From Thermomonospora catenispora (lineage in GTDB: Bacteria; Actinomycetota; Actinomycetes; Streptosporangiales; Streptosporangiaceae), in contig NZ_RRYT01000007.1 of assembly GCF_006363815.1 (NCBI RefSeq), positions 119,306 through 183,305 of the forward strand: DNA of 64,000 nt. The letters are read 5' to 3'. The notes beneath the pieces were generated by a model. That model was not told the origin of the DNA and made no database searches. It saw only the letters and a program-made list of their open reading frames with translations. Every line of letters begins with the position of its first letter. Position 1 is the stretch's first letter. A program made the translations under genes and the position numbers. Positions 8,994 to 22,609 of the stretch are shown here, piece by piece.

Positions 8994-10084
8994 TGGCCGA
9001 GCACAAGCGACCCGCCGAGACACTGGACGGGGCACCGGCCACCGTGACCGCGGACTCGCCCCCGCCGACCGCCTTCCTGGAGGTCCGCGACCTGCGGATC
9101 CACTTCCCGACCGACGACGGCCTGGTCAAGTCGGTCGACGGGCTGTCGTTCAAGCTCGAACGCGGCCGCACCCTGGGCATCGTGGGCGAGTCCGGATCCG
9201 GCAAGTCGGTGACCAGCCTGGGCATCCTGGGCCTGCACAACCGGCGCAACGCCAAGATCTCCGGGGAGATCTGGCTGGACGGGCAGGAACTGATCAGCGC
9301 CTCTCCGGAGGAGGTCCGCAAGCTGCGCGGACGCCGGATGGCGATGATCTTCCAGGACCCGCTGTCGGCGATGCACCCGTTCTACACCGTCGGCGACCAG
9401 ATCATCGAGGCGTACCGGGTGCACAACGACGTCAGCAAGAAGGTCGCCCGCAAGCACGCCATCGACATGCTGGGCCGGGTCGGGATCCCCAAGCCCGAAC
9501 GGCGGGTGGACGACTATCCGCACCAGTTCTCCGGCGGCATGCGGCAGCGCGCCATGATCGCCATGGCGCTGTCGTGCAACCCCGAGCTGCTGATCGCCGA
9601 CGAGCCCACCACCGCGCTGGACGTGACCGTGCAGGCGCAGATCCTGGACCTGATCCGGGACCTGCAGGAGGAGTACAACTCCGCGGTCATCATGATCACC
9701 CACGATCTGGGCGTGGTGGCCGAGCTCAGCGACGAGATCCTGGTCATGTACGCCGGGCGCTGCGTGGAGCAGGCCAGCGTGGAGGACGCCTTCTACCGGC
9801 CGCAGCACCCCTACACCTGGGGCCTGCTGGGCTCGATGCCGCGGCTGGACCGCGACCGCGGCGACCGGCTGCTGCCGATCAAGGGCACTCCGCCCAGCCT
9901 GATCAACGTTCCGGCCGGCTGCGCCTTCAGCCCGCGCTGCGCCTATGCGGAGCTGACCAAGGGCCGCAGCGAGGAGAAACGGCCCGAACTGGTCGAGGTC
10001 GAGCCGGGACACCGGGTCGCCTGTCACCTGCCGCTGGAACGGCGCAGGGAGATCTGGGAAAACGAGATCAAGCCGAAGCTGTGA
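8993..10084 (+). CDS. Peptide ABC transporter ATP-binding protein (DppD/OppD type)
   Basis: Cytoplasmic ATPase of the importer, 363 residues. Walker A GESGSGKS is at 65-72, the ABC signature FSGGMRQR starts at F179, and Walker B IADEP has D203 and catalytic E204; the H-loop THD follows. The C-terminal oligopeptide-transporter extension ([20 protein letters not shown]) with paired cysteines is present; in related proteins this tail can bind an Fe-S cluster or take part in regulation. A disordered, acidic, Pro/Thr-rich N-terminal extension of about 28 residues precedes the domain. It starts on the ATG overlapping the permease stop, and its own stop overlaps a possible GTG of the next gene. Confidence 0.94.
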   Translation: MAEHKRPAETLDGAPATVTADSPPPTAFLEVRDLRIHFPTDDGLVKSVDGLSFKLERGRTLGIVGESGSGKSVTSLGILGLHNRRNAKISGEIWLDGQELISASPEEVRKLRGRRMAMIFQDPLSAMHPFYTVGDQIIEAYRVHNDVSKKVARKHAIDMLGRVGIPKPERRVDDYPHQFSGGMRQRAMIAMALSCNPELLIADEPTTALDVTVQAQILDLIRDLQEEYNSAVIMITHDLGVVAELSDEILVMYAGRCVEQASVEDAFYRPQHPYTWGLLGSMPRLDRDRGDRLLPIKGTPPSLINVPAGCAFSPRCAYAELTKGRSEEKRPELVEVEPGHRVACHLPLERRREIWENEIKPKL

Positions 10085-10116
10085 CCGATACCGGCGCGAA
10101 GGAAGGCGAGAACACA

Positions 10117-11250
<1,134 letters not shown>

Positions 11251-11280
11251 GCCCGCCCCCCGCCCCGACCGACGAACGCG

Positions 11281-11314
11281 CGCGCCCCGCACGGCCTGCT
11301 CCGTGCGGGGCGCG
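11281..11314. terminator. Bidirectional terminator between convergent operons
   Basis: CGCGCCCCGCACGG (11281-11294) pairs perfectly with 11301-11314 around a CCTGCT loop, giving a 14-bp stem. It sits 30 bp after the DppF-type gene and 15 bp before the stop of the convergent FtsX-type gene, so it can serve both. Confidence 0.8.
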
Positions 11315-11328
11315 TCGTCATGCCGGGG

Positions 11329-13833
11329 TCACTCGGTGGCGATCGCCTTGAGGATGTCCATCCGCGCGGCGCGCCAGGCCGGCCACACCGCCGCCAGCAT
11401 CCCGATCACGGCCGCCACCACCAGGTAGACCACCAGCGTGCCGACCGGGATGTGCAGCACGGTCAGGCCCTCGTCGGCCAGCGCGTTCTGGATCGCCGCC
11501 CCGAACACCACCCCGATGGCGATGCCCAGCAGCGCCCCGAACACCGCGATCACGATCGACTCCAGCCGGATCATCCGACGCAGCTGACGGCGGGACAGCC
11601 CGACCGCCCGCAGCAGCCCGATCTCCCGGGTCCGTTCGATCACCGACAGCGCCAGGGTGTTGATCACGCCGACCGCCGCGATGATGATCGACATGGTGAG
11701 CAGCACGGTCAGGAAGCCGACCAGCCCGTCGATCTGGGCGCTCGCCTCCTTCTTGACCTCCGCCCGGTCCTGGACCTGCAACGCGGGGTGGTCGGCCAGC
11801 GCCCGCCGCAGCGCCTGCGCGGTCGCCGCGTCGCTCCGGGCGGTGTTGACCACCAGCATGAACGGCGGGGCGCTCTCGTGCGCCTTGTAGGCCGCCGTGG
11901 GCAGCACCCGCGCGCCCAGGAAGTCGTTCTTGGCGTAGACGCCGACGACCCGCAGCCGTTCCTGCTCGCGGTCGCTGAACCGCACCTGGACGACGGTGCC
12001 GACCTTCCAACCCTTGGCCTCGGCCTCGTCGGTGGAGATCAGCATGCCGTCCTCGCCCATGGCGGTCGTCCCCGACCGCAGCTTCACGGTGGTCCCGGCC
12101 TTCACGGTGGCCTCGTCGGCGGCCACATAGGCGCCCTTCTTGCCGTCGAACCGGCCCTGACCGATGTAGACCGGCAGCGCCTGCTCCACACCGGGCACGG
12201 ACCGCACCGCCTCGATGGCGGTGGCGTCCACGCCGGCCTGGCCGCCCTGCGCGGAGACCAGGTAGTCGGCGCCGAGCTGGGTGTCGATCGCCCGGTCCAC
12301 CGACGAGCGCATCGACGCGCCCAGCACGTTCACCACGGTGACCAGGGCGAGTCCGATCATCAGCGCGGCGGCGGTGGCCGCGGTGCGGCGCGGGTTGCGC
12401 AGGGCGTTGCGCTGCGCCATCCGGCCCGGCGCCCCGAACAGCCTGGGGTAGGCGGCGCCGAGCACCCGCACCACCGGGCCGCTGATCACCGGGGCCAGCA
12501 TGGCCACCCCGAGGAACACCGCGAACGCCCCGAACCCCACCGGGATCATCACGTTGCCGCCGAGCTCCACCCCGACCAGGCCCAGCACCATCAGCGCCGC
12601 GCCGACCGCGGTGAGCAGCCCGCCGATCGCCAGCCGGATCCGCAGCGACCGCTGCGGCAGCGCCACGTCGTCGCGCATCGCCGCCACCGGCGGGACCTTG
12701 GCGGCCCGCCGCGCCGGGAAGTAGGCCGAGATCACCGTGACGCCGACCCCGACCGCGTACGACCAGATCACCGGCGTGGGGCCGAACACCAGTCCGTTCT
12801 CGACGTCGATGCCGACCAGCTCGCGCAGCAGCACCGCCAGGCCCGCGCCGGCCGCCAGGCCCAGGGTGGAGCCGACGAGACCGACCGCCACCGCCTCGCC
12901 CAGCACCGCCCGGGTGACCTGCCCCCGGGCCGCGCCGATGGCGCGCAGCAGCGCCAGCTCCCGGGTGCGCTGGGCGACGAGCATGGAGAAGGTGTTGAAG
13001 ATGATGAACGCGCCGACGAAGATCGAGATCAGCGCGAACACCAGCAGGAAGGTCTGGAAGAAGCCCAGGATCGCGGCGACGTCGCTCTCGGCCTCCTCGC
13101 GCATCTCGGTGCCGGTGATGGCCTCGAACTGGGGCGGCAGCACCGCGGCCACCCGGTCGCGCAGGGTGTTCTCGTCCACCCCGTCGGAGCGGACCGCGAT
13201 GTCGGAGAAGTAGCCCGGCTTGAGCAGCAGCCGCTGCGCGGTGGCGGTGTCGAACGCGATCGCCGAGGCGCCCATCAGATGGCCGGCGTCCAACAGCCCG
13301 ACCACCGTGGCCTGCTGCGTCGGGTGGTTCCTGACCACCAGCCGGACCCGGTCGCCGATCCGGAACCCGGCCCGCTCGGCGGTCTTGGTGTCCAGCGCCA
13401 CCTCGCCGGGGGCCTGCGGCTTGCGGCCCTCGGTGAGGTCGAAGTCGCCGTCCACCCAGTTGAACCCCACCGCCGGGGCGCCGTTGGTCGACAGCACCTT
13501 GCCGTCCTTGCCGACCAGCGCGGTGTACCCGACGACGTTGCCGAACGCGCTGTGGACGCCGTCGACCCGCTGCAGCGTGTCGATCAGGGAGGCGGGGACC
13601 GGAACGGCGGGACCGGTGCCGTCGTCGACGAAGTCCGGATCCCGCTTGGCCCGGACGTCCACCGCGATGTCCTGGCTGATGTTGGAGAACAGCTTGTCGA
13701 ACTGCCGCTCCATGGTGTCGGTGAAGATCAGGGTGCCCGCCACGAAGGCGACCCCCAGGATCACCGACACCGCGGTGAGCAACAGCCTGATCTTGTGCGC
13801 CGCCAGGTTGCGGAGCGTGACCTTGAGCATCAT
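11329..13833 (-). CDS. FtsX-family ABC transporter permease with two FtsX/MacB modules
   Basis: An 834-residue membrane subunit of an ABC exporter or mechanotransmission complex. A first helix (about 18-38) is followed by a long extracytoplasmic MacB-like domain, then three helices of a first FtsX domain (about 260-370). A second half repeats the pattern, with a helix near 475-500, another extracytoplasmic domain (about 505-710) and three final helices. The conserved cytoplasmic motif RTRELALLRAIGA occurs at the end of the first half, and RTREIGLLRAVG in the second, confirming internal duplication. Its start codon lies 1 nt after the stop of the ATPase gene, so the two form a coupled pair. 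Substrate unknown; relatives handle lipoproteins, antimicrobial peptides or cell-wall hydrolase activation. Confidence 0.93.
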   Translation of the reverse strand: MMLKVTLRNLAAHKIRLLLTAVSVILGVAFVAGTLIFTDTMERQFDKLFSNISQDIAVDVRAKRDPDFVDDGTGPAVPVPASLIDTLQRVDGVHSAFGNVVGYTALVGKDGKVLSTNGAPAVGFNWVDGDFDLTEGRKPQAPGEVALDTKTAERAGFRIGDRVRLVVRNHPTQQATVVGLLDAGHLMGASAIAFDTATAQRLLLKPGYFSDIAVRSDGVDENTLRDRVAAVLPPQFEAITGTEMREEAESDVAAILGFFQTFLLVFALISIFVGAFIIFNTFSMLVAQRTRELALLRAIGAARGQVTRAVLGEAVAVGLVGSTLGLAAGAGLAVLLRELVGIDVENGLVFGPTPVIWSYAVGVGVTVISAYFPARRAAKVPPVAAMRDDVALPQRSLRIRLAIGGLLTAVGAALMVLGLVGVELGGNVMIPVGFGAFAVFLGVAMLAPVISGPVVRVLGAAYPRLFGAPGRMAQRNALRNPRRTAATAAALMIGLALVTVVNVLGASMRSSVDRAIDTQLGADYLVSAQGGQAGVDATAIEAVRSVPGVEQALPVYIGQGRFDGKKGAYVAADEATVKAGTTVKLRSGTTAMGEDGMLISTDEAEAKGWKVGTVVQVRFSDREQERLRVVGVYAKNDFLGARVLPTAAYKAHESAPPFMLVVNTARSDAATAQALRRALADHPALQVQDRAEVKKEASAQIDGLVGFLTVLLTMSIIIAAVGVINTLALSVIERTREIGLLRAVGLSRRQLRRMIRLESIVIAVFGALLGIAIGVVFGAAIQNALADEGLTVLHIPVGTLVVYLVVAAVIGMLAAVWPAWRAARMDILKAIATE

Positions 13834-13834
13834 G

Positions 13835-14626
13835 TCAGGCCCCGCCCCCCGGCAGGTCGAAGCCCTTCATCCGCTCCAGGACCTTCACGGCGGTCGGCTC
13901 GACCATGGTGTCGGTGATCCGCCCGTCGGACAGGAAGATCACCTCGTCGGCGTAGGCGGCCGCCGCCGGATCGTGGGTGACCATCACGATCGTCTGGCCC
14001 ATCCGGCGCACCGAATCGCGCAGGAACTCCAGCACCTCCGAGCCGGACCGGGAGTCCAGGTTCCCGGTCGGCTCGTCGGCGAAGATGATCTCCGGCTTGG
14101 AGGCCAGCGCCCGGGCGCACGCCACCCGCTGCTGCTGCCCGCCGGACAGTTCGCTCGGCCGATGCCCCAGCCGGGGCCGCAGTCCGACCGTGTCGATGAC
14201 CTGGTCCAGCCACTCCTTGTCGGGCTTGCGGCCGGCGATGTCCATCGGCAGCGTGATGTTCTCCAGCGCGGTCAGCGTGGGGACCAGGTTGAACGCCTGG
14301 AAGATGAACCCGATCTTGTCACGGCGCAGCCTGGTGAGCCGCTTGTCGTCCAGCTTGTTCAGCTCCACGTCGCCGATCAGCACCCGGCCGGAGTCGATCG
14401 AGTCGAGCCCGGCCATGCAGTGCATCAGCGTGGACTTGCCGGATCCGGACGGACCCATGATGGCGGTGAACCGTCCGCGCGGAATTCCCAGTGTCACACC
14501 GTCCAGGGCGGTCACGCGGGCGTCGCCGCTGCCGTACACCTTGGTGATCTGCAGGGCGCGCGCGGCCAGATCGCCCGCTTCCGGGCCGGTGAGCGCTTCC
14601 TCGGTGATCGGGGCGCTATATGTCAC
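13835..14626 (-). CDS. ABC transporter ATP-binding protein (MacB/LolD type)
   Basis: ATPase partner of the downstream FtsX-type permease; 263 residues. Walker A GPSGSGKST is at 58-66, the signature LSGGQQQR at 160-167, and Walker B IIFADEPTGNLD starts near 180. The TGNLD sequence after Walker B is typical of the MacB/LolD/FtsE branch. GTG 14626 was chosen because AGGAG lies 6 nt upstream and the residues before the ABC domain are short and polar. It is transcribed from the minus strand in front of the permease. The exporter lies next to a histidine kinase/response regulator pair, a pairing often seen for cell-envelope stress sensing, though the gap of nearly 300 bp argues against one transcript. 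Confidence 0.94.
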   Translation of the reverse strand: MTYSAPITEEALTGPEAGDLAARALQITKVYGSGDARVTALDGVTLGIPRGRFTAIMGPSGSGKSTLMHCMAGLDSIDSGRVLIGDVELNKLDDKRLTRLRRDKIGFIFQAFNLVPTLTALENITLPMDIAGRKPDKEWLDQVIDTVGLRPRLGHRPSELSGGQQQRVACARALASKPEIIFADEPTGNLDSRSGSEVLEFLRDSVRRMGQTIVMVTHDPAAAAYADEVIFLSDGRITDTMVEPTAVKVLERMKGFDLPGGGA

Positions 14627-14689
14627 GAGAACTCCTGTGAGGGGATGGGGATGCGATGGGCCCGGCCGTCCGGCCGGGGCATGACCATC

Positions 14690-14695
14690 ACGCTA
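14690..14695 (-). promoter_or_regulatory. Putative -10 box for the ABC exporter operon
   Basis: The minus strand reads TAGCGT (TANNNT) here. It would start transcription near 14683 and give an untranslated leader of about 57 nt before the GTG at 14626. An 8-bp inverted repeat (CCCGGCCG/CGGCCGGG, 14661-14678) falls inside that leader. Confidence 0.4.
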
Positions 14696-14914
14696 CGGGG
14701 TCGACATGCCCGACAGATGAGCCTGTGGACGGGAATCGACGGTACTGCCTGCGCAGGAGTCCACCGCACCGGCGCTCCTCCGGAAGTAGCAGCCGGATGC
14801 TCCCGACAGAGGAAGGCCCCTGGACCTCGGGAGGAGGGACGGCGTGGCCGCGCCTCGGCTCGGCGCCCCGGCCCGGACCGGGCGGCCCCGGCCGTCTCGG
14901 CTCTCGGGCCGGTC

Positions 14915-15601
14915 TCAGCTGGGATCGTGCTGGCCCGGGCGGCTCAGTCCCGTCTCGTAGGCGTACACCACCGCCTGCACCCGGTCCCGCAGCCCCAGCT
15001 TGGCCAGCACGTTGCCGACGTGGGTCTTGACCGTGGTCTCGCTGACCACCAGCTCCCGGGCGATCTCGGCGTTGGACAGGCCCCGCGCCACGTGCCGCAG
15101 CACCTCGCGCTCCCGCTCGGTGAGCGTCTCCAGGCCCGGCGCGGGGGTCGACTCGCGCATCGACGGCAGCCGCGAGGCGAACTTGTCCAGCAGCCGCCGC
15201 GTCACGCTGGGCGCCACGATCGCGTCGCCGGCCGCCACGATCCGGATCGCCGACACCAGGTCCTCGGGCGGGGCGTCCTTCAGCAGGAACCCGCTGGCGC
15301 CCGCGCGCACCGCCTCGATCACGTACTCGTCCAGGTCGAACGTGGTCAAGATGAGCACCCGCGGATCGTGCGCGGCCGCCCCCTCCCGGACGATCCGCCG
15401 GGTCGCCTCGATGCCGTCCATGCCGGGCATCCGGATGTCCATCAGCACCACGTCCGGCAGCATCGAGCGGGTCAGCTCCACCGCCGTCGCACCGTCCCCG
15501 GCCTCGCCGACCACCGTCAGATCGGGTTCGGCCTCCAGGATCAGCTTGAACCCGGTGCGCAGCAGCGGCTGATCGTCGACGAGCAGGACGCGTACGGTCA
15601 T
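14915..15601 (-). CDS. NarL/LuxR-family response regulator
   Basis: DNA-binding response regulator of a two-component system; 228 residues. The receiver domain has acidic pocket D9-D10, phosphoacceptor D55 in VLMDIRMPG, a conserved T/S in LILTTFD, and K108 in GFLLKD. The C-terminal LuxR helix-turn-helix ([20 protein letters not shown], about 160-180, through SETTVKTHV) binds DNA. The ATG at 15601 is preceded by GGGAG. It lies 69 bp downstream of the sensor kinase gene and is probably cotranscribed. Targets are unknown; the neighbouring FtsX-type exporter is an obvious candidate. Confidence 0.94.
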   Translation of the reverse strand: MTVRVLLVDDQPLLRTGFKLILEAEPDLTVVGEAGDGATAVELTRSMLPDVVLMDIRMPGMDGIEATRRIVREGAAAHDPRVLILTTFDLDEYVIEAVRAGASGFLLKDAPPEDLVSAIRIVAAGDAIVAPSVTRRLLDKFASRLPSMRESTPAPGLETLTEREREVLRHVARGLSNAEIARELVVSETTVKTHVGNVLAKLGLRDRVQAVVYAYETGLSRPGQHDPS

Positions 15602-15670
15602 ACGGTCATTCTCCCGTCCTCCGCGGCCCGTCCGCACCGGCGGGCCGACTCCGATCGCGGGCGGGCCGGC

Positions 15671-16897
15671 TCATGCGTCCAAGGGGAACCGGGCCCGCAC
15701 TCCGAACCCCCCGCCGACCCGCGGTCCGATCCGCAGCTCCCCGCCGTACAGCGCGACCCGCTCGTACATGCCGACCAGTCCGTGGCCCGGCCGGTCGCGG
15801 TCGCCCGACAGCAGCGTCTGCGCTCCGCGGCCGTTGTCCTCGACCTCCACCGTCAGGTCGGTCTCGGTGTAGCGCAGCCGCACCCAGGCGCGGGCCTGCG
15901 GCCCGGCGTGCTTGAGGGTGTTGGTCAGCGCCTCCTGGACCAGCCGGAACGCCGCCAGGTCCACCCCCGGGGAGAGGGGCCGGGCCTCGCCCTCGATCCA
16001 CAGCTGCACCGCCAGCCCGGTCTCGCGGACGTGCTCGACCAGCTCGCCGAGATCGGCGACGCCCGGCTGCGGGGACAGCTCCCCGCCGGCCTGCTCCGGG
16101 TCCCGATCGGTGCGCAGCACCCCGACGATCCGGCGCATCTCGCTGAGCGCGGTCCGCCCGACCTCCTCGATGGTGGCCAGCGCCTCGCGGGCGTTGTCGG
16201 GGTCGCGGTCCAGGATCCGCCGGGCCGCGCCGGCCTGCACGGTCATCACGCTGACGTGGTGGGCGACCACGTCGTGCAGCTCCCGGGCGATCCGCGACCG
16301 CTCCTCCATCCGCGCCGCCCGTGCGCCCGTGCCGCGGGCCCGCTCCAGCCGCTCCGCCCGGTCCTCCAGCTCGGCCAGATAGGCGCGGCGCAGCCGCAGG
16401 TTGCGGCCCAGCGCCCACATCCCCGCCAGCAGCGCCCCGTCGGTGATGTAGTCCATCAGCGAGATGCCGCTCTCGTGCAGCAGCAGCATCACGTTGAACG
16501 CCGCGAACGCCACCAGCCCGCCCAGCGCGCTGCGCGCCAGCCCGCGGTGCGCCGCCACGGTGTAGATCGAGACGAGGAACGCCCCCACGTCCGCCGACGA
16601 CGGCAGATAGCCCAGCGCCGCCAGCGTGAGCTCTCCGCCGGTCGTCCACAGCAGCACCGCCGTCGGCGCACGGCGCCGCCAGGTCAGCGCCAGCGTCGTC
16701 GCGACGACGATCGCGACGTTGCGGGCGTCCGGCTCGGCGAGCCGTTCCGCATGGGTCTCCGGCAGCTCGGCCAGCACCAGCTGCGGCACCCCCACCGCCA
16801 GCAACAGCAGCGCCAGCAGCAGGTCGGCGACCTGCGGGTGGGCGCGCAGCAGACGACGGCCCTCGGCGATGCGGATGCGGGGTGACACGCTCCTCAC
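15671..16897 (-). CDS. Sensor histidine kinase (HisKA_3 family)
   Basis: Membrane histidine kinase, 408 residues, cognate to the adjacent response regulator. Several hydrophobic segments occupy residues 24-44, 60-75, 80-140 and 150-165, with short loops, so sensing is probably within the membrane. The HisKA_3 dimerisation motif RSRIARELHDVVAHHVSVM carries the phosphorylatable H208. The HATPase domain follows, with an N-box-like EALTNTLKHAG and the G-box DNGRGAQ...GHGLVGMYERV. GTG 16897 is taken as the start; GTG 16888 is an in-frame alternative and neither has a strong ribosome binding site. The domain layout matches the DesK/LiaS class. Confidence 0.92.
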   Translation of the reverse strand: MRSVSPRIRIAEGRRLLRAHPQVADLLLALLLLAVGVPQLVLAELPETHAERLAEPDARNVAIVVATTLALTWRRRAPTAVLLWTTGGELTLAALGYLPSSADVGAFLVSIYTVAAHRGLARSALGGLVAFAAFNVMLLLHESGISLMDYITDGALLAGMWALGRNLRLRRAYLAELEDRAERLERARGTGARAARMEERSRIARELHDVVAHHVSVMTVQAGAARRILDRDPDNAREALATIEEVGRTALSEMRRIVGVLRTDRDPEQAGGELSPQPGVADLGELVEHVRETGLAVQLWIEGEARPLSPGVDLAAFRLVQEALTNTLKHAGPQARAWVRLRYTETDLTVEVEDNGRGAQTLLSGDRDRPGHGLVGMYERVALYGGELRIGPRVGGGFGVRARFPLDA

Positions 16898-16944
16898 CCT
16901 AGGACCTCGCGTCCGGGCGCGACCCCTCCTGTGCGGGGAGGGTC

Positions 16945-16964
16945 GGTCCTCCCTGAGGAGGACC
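16945..16964 (-). terminator. Short hairpin downstream of the RecB-like gene
   Basis: GGTCCTCC and GGAGGACC (8-bp stem, CTGA loop) lie 44 bp past the stop of the minus-strand nuclease gene, in front of the histidine kinase gene. A weak factor-independent terminator is plausible; no T-run is present. Confidence 0.4.
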
Positions 16965-17007
16965 CCGGAGGGGGCGGCGACGGGTCAGACGGTCGCAGGT
17001 CGTCCGG

Positions 17008-17952
<945 letters not shown>

Positions 17953-17958
17953 GGCGAC

Positions 17959-17964
17959 AGGGTA
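17959..17964 (-). promoter_or_regulatory. -10 box, leaderless promoter of the RecB-like gene
   Basis: The minus strand reads TACCCT, with 6 nt between it and the ATG at 17952. This matches the TANNNT consensus and spacing of actinobacterial leaderless transcripts. Confidence 0.55.
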
Positions 17965-17975
17965 GGCGACTCCTG

Positions 17976-17990
17976 TGACGGAATCCGTCA
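17976..17990. promoter_or_regulatory. Dyad between divergent promoters, candidate operator
   Basis: TGACGGA-A-TCCGTCA is a perfect 7-bp inverted repeat centred at 17983. It overlaps the -35 position for the RecB-like gene and lies upstream of the protease promoter. It has the size of a repressor or activator site; the regulator is unknown. Confidence 0.45.
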
Positions 17991-18023
17991 GGCGCGTGCG
18001 GCGGAACCCGACGGGCGCGGTCG

Positions 18024-20255
<2,232 letters not shown>

Positions 20256-20263
20256 GCGGCCCT

Positions 20264-20285
20264 CCGCCCGCGGATCCGCGGGCGG
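20264..20285 (+). terminator. Palindromic terminator candidate after trmI
   Basis: CCGCCCGCGGA immediately followed by TCCGCGGGCGG forms a perfect 22-bp palindrome 9 bp past the trmI stop. Without a loop it must open at the centre, so strength is uncertain. Confidence 0.45.
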
Positions 20286-20531
20286 GCCCGGACGGCCCGG
20301 TGAACGTGTTACATCGAATTCACATATCCGGTCAGGATTTTCAGATCGTTCACGGGTACCGCTTCCGATGCGAGAACCTCGCGCCAGGGCGGGAATGAAG
20401 ACAGATCCTCGTGGCGTTCCAGTATTTTCCGTGATGTGTTCGCGGGTCGCGAAGCGCCGGGAAATGGACCTCTGGTCGATCCGGCACGACACGAGCACCC
20501 CAAGGGCAGGTTACGGGAGCCCTCCGGATAG

Positions 20532-20537
20532 GTAGGG
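20532..20537 (+). promoter_or_regulatory. -10 box of the proteasome ATPase gene
   Basis: TAGGGT precedes the start by 42 bp. Transcription would begin near 20544 and give a short leader containing AGGAGG 9 nt before GTG 20580. Confidence 0.5.
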
Positions 20538-20579
20538 TCTGAGTAGGTCGTCGGCTCTCTCTTGAGGAGGTGACGGGGC

Positions 20580-22343
20580 GTGGCCGCTCGTGACGATGCT
20601 GGGGCGCGTAAGGCGCAGCACGACATGGAGGTGCGCGACCTTCAAACGCAGGTCTCCATCTTGGAGGAGGAGATCTCCGTGCTGCGCCGTAAGCTCGCGG
20701 AGTCTCCGCGTCAGGTTCGTGTGCTGGAAGAGCGCCTTCAGGAGACGCAGGCCAACCTGGCCGCCGTGACCGGGCAGAACGAACGTCTTGTCGCGACCCT
20801 CAAGGAGGCACGGGAACAGATCGTCGCGCTCAAGGAGGAGGTCGACCGGCTGGCGCAGCCGCCGTCCGCCTTCGGCGTCTTCCTGCAGGCGCGGGACGAT
20901 GGAACGGTCGACATCTTCACCGGCGGCCGCAAGCTGCGGGTGAACGTCTCCCCGTCCGTCGACGTCTCCGAGCTGCGGCCCGGCCAGGAGGTCATGCTCA
21001 ACGAGGCGCTCAACGTCGTCGAGGCGCTGGGCTTCGAGACGCAGGGCGAGGTCGTCATGCTCAAGGAGGTGTTCGACGACGGTGAGCGCGCCCTGGTCAT
21101 CGCCCACGCCGACGAAGAACGGGTGATCCGGCTCGCCGAGCCGCTGCGCGGGGTCCCGCTGCGCGCCGGCGACTCCTTGATGCTCGAGCCCCGTTCCGGC
21201 TACGCCTACGAGAAGATCCACAAGGCCGAGGTCGAGGAGCTGGTGCTGGAGGAGGTCCCCGACATCTCCTACGAGGAGATCGGCGGCCTGGGACCGCAGA
21301 TCGAGCAGATCCGCGACGCGATCGAGCTGCCCTACCTGCACGCCGACCTGTTCCGCGAGCACAAGCTGCGCCCGCCCAAGGGCGTGCTGCTGTACGGCCC
21401 GCCGGGCTGCGGCAAGACCCTCATCGCCAAGGCCGTCGCCAACTCGCTGGCCAAGCAGGTCGCGGAGAAGACCGGTCAGGAGGGCAAGAGCTTCTTCCTC
21501 AACATCAAGGGCCCCGAGCTGCTCAACAAGTACGTGGGCGAGACCGAACGGCACATCCGCCTGGTCTTCCAGCGCGCCCGGGAGAAGGCCTCGGTCGGGG
21601 CCCCGGTGATCGTGTTCTTCGACGAGATGGACTCCATCTTCCGCACCCGCGGCTCGGGGGTCTCCTCGGACGTGGAGAACACCATCGTCCCGCAGCTGCT
21701 CAGCGAGATCGACGGCGTGGAGGGCCTGGAGAACGTCATCGTCATCGGCGCCTCCAACCGCGAGGACATGATCGACCCGGCGATCCTGCGGCCCGGCCGG
21801 CTGGACGTCAAGATCAAGATCGAACGGCCCGACGCCGAGGCGGCCAAGGACATCTTCTCCAAGTACATCAAGCCCGACCTGCCGCTGCACCCCGACGATC
21901 TCGCCGAGCACGGCGGCTCGCCCGAGGCCACGGTCGAGGCCATGATCCAGCGGGTCGTGGAGCGGATGTACGCCGAGACCGAGGAGAACCGCTTCCTGGA
22001 GGTCACCTACGCCAACGGTGACAAGGAGGTGCTGTACTTCAAGGACTTCAACTCCGGCGCGATGATCCAGAACATCGTCGACCGCGCCAAGAAGATGGCC
22101 ATCAAGCAGTACCTGGAGACCGGCCAGAAGGGCCTGCGGGTGTCCCACCTGCTGGCCGCCTGCGTCGACGAGTTCAGCGAGAACGAGGACCTGCCCAACA
22201 CCACCAACCCCGACGACTGGGCCCGCATCTCCGGCAAGAAGGGCGAGCGCATCGTCTACATCCGCACTCTGGTCTCCGGCAAGCAGGGCGCCGAGGCCGG
22301 GCGTTCCATCGACACCGTCGCCAACACCGGCCAGTACCTGTAA
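20580..22343 (+). CDS. arc: Proteasome-associated ATPase ARC/Mpa
   Basis: Hexameric AAA+ unfoldase that recognises pupylated proteins and feeds them to the 20S proteasome; 587 residues. An N-terminal coiled coil (about 15-90, heptads such as [19 protein letters not shown]) binds Pup, and two OB-fold subdomains follow (about 95-240). The AAA module has Walker A GPPGCGKT at 273-280, Walker B FFDEMDS with D348-E349, and the arginine-finger region GRLDVKIKI. The last residues GQYL form the tyrosine-containing docking tail that opens the proteasome gate. The GTG start is supported by AGGAGG. It is the first gene of the Pup-proteasome region, with its own promoter and a strong downstream palindrome. 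Confidence 0.98.
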   Translation: MAARDDAGARKAQHDMEVRDLQTQVSILEEEISVLRRKLAESPRQVRVLEERLQETQANLAAVTGQNERLVATLKEAREQIVALKEEVDRLAQPPSAFGVFLQARDDGTVDIFTGGRKLRVNVSPSVDVSELRPGQEVMLNEALNVVEALGFETQGEVVMLKEVFDDGERALVIAHADEERVIRLAEPLRGVPLRAGDSLMLEPRSGYAYEKIHKAEVEELVLEEVPDISYEEIGGLGPQIEQIRDAIELPYLHADLFREHKLRPPKGVLLYGPPGCGKTLIAKAVANSLAKQVAEKTGQEGKSFFLNIKGPELLNKYVGETERHIRLVFQRAREKASVGAPVIVFFDEMDSIFRTRGSGVSSDVENTIVPQLLSEIDGVEGLENVIVIGASNREDMIDPAILRPGRLDVKIKIERPDAEAAKDIFSKYIKPDLPLHPDDLAEHGGSPEATVEAMIQRVVERMYAETEENRFLEVTYANGDKEVLYFKDFNSGAMIQNIVDRAKKMAIKQYLETGQKGLRVSHLLAACVDEFSENEDLPNTTNPDDWARISGKKGERIVYIRTLVSGKQGAEAGRSIDTVANTGQYL

Positions 22344-22366
22344 GCGCCCCTCGAGCCGGCGACATC

Positions 22367-22402
22367 GGACGCGGCGGCCGCCCGCGGGCGGCCGCCGCGT
22401 CC
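22367..22402 (+). terminator. 36-bp perfect palindrome after the ATPase gene
   Basis: Positions 22367-22383 and 22386-22402 pair over 17 bp with only GC at the centre, 23 bp after the stop. No T-run follows, as is usual for terminators in high-G+C actinomycetes. It separates arc from dop. Confidence 0.6.
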
Positions 22403-22596
22403 CGCGTCGAGGGGGCGTGCGGCCGATCGACAGGTAAACCTCCGAGGCCGGGGTAATAACCCGGCGATGATGTACGACAGTGAAGACCGGAGGCGGGGCG
22501 CCGCGCGACGCGTCGAGCGCCGACGCCGGCGGACGGGCGGGACGGCGGCGCCGGCGATGTCCGATTCCGTCCCCCCGAAGTGGCACCGATCGGCAC

Positions 22597-22602
22597 TAGG
22601 CT
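22597..22602 (+). promoter_or_regulatory. -10 box, leaderless promoter of dop
   Basis: TAGGCT lies 7 nt before ATG 22610. This fixes the start at [14 protein letters not shown] and not at the GTG 30 nt upstream. Confidence 0.6.
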
Positions 22603-22609
22603 CGACGAT

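Larger units (their letters stand above)
20256..20579 (+). other. 324-bp intergenic region upstream of the proteasome ATPase gene
   Basis: No convincing gene. It contains a palindromic terminator candidate for trmI (20264-20285), a segment unusually rich in A+T (about 20296-20360), a TAGGGT -10 box at 20532-20537 and the ribosome binding site AGGAGG at 20565-20570. A 31-codon frame starting GTG near 20300 has no ribosome binding site and no recognisable product. Confidence 0.6.

Noticed and set aside
11320..13917. 865-codon open frame antisense to the FtsX-type permease gene
   Set aside because: His/Arg/Gln/Pro-rich nonsense composition typical of antisense frames in high-G+C DNA.
20300..20398. 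Small plus-strand frame in the gap before the proteasome ATPase gene
   Set aside because: No ribosome binding site, no homology that I can recognise, and ordinary length for chance.
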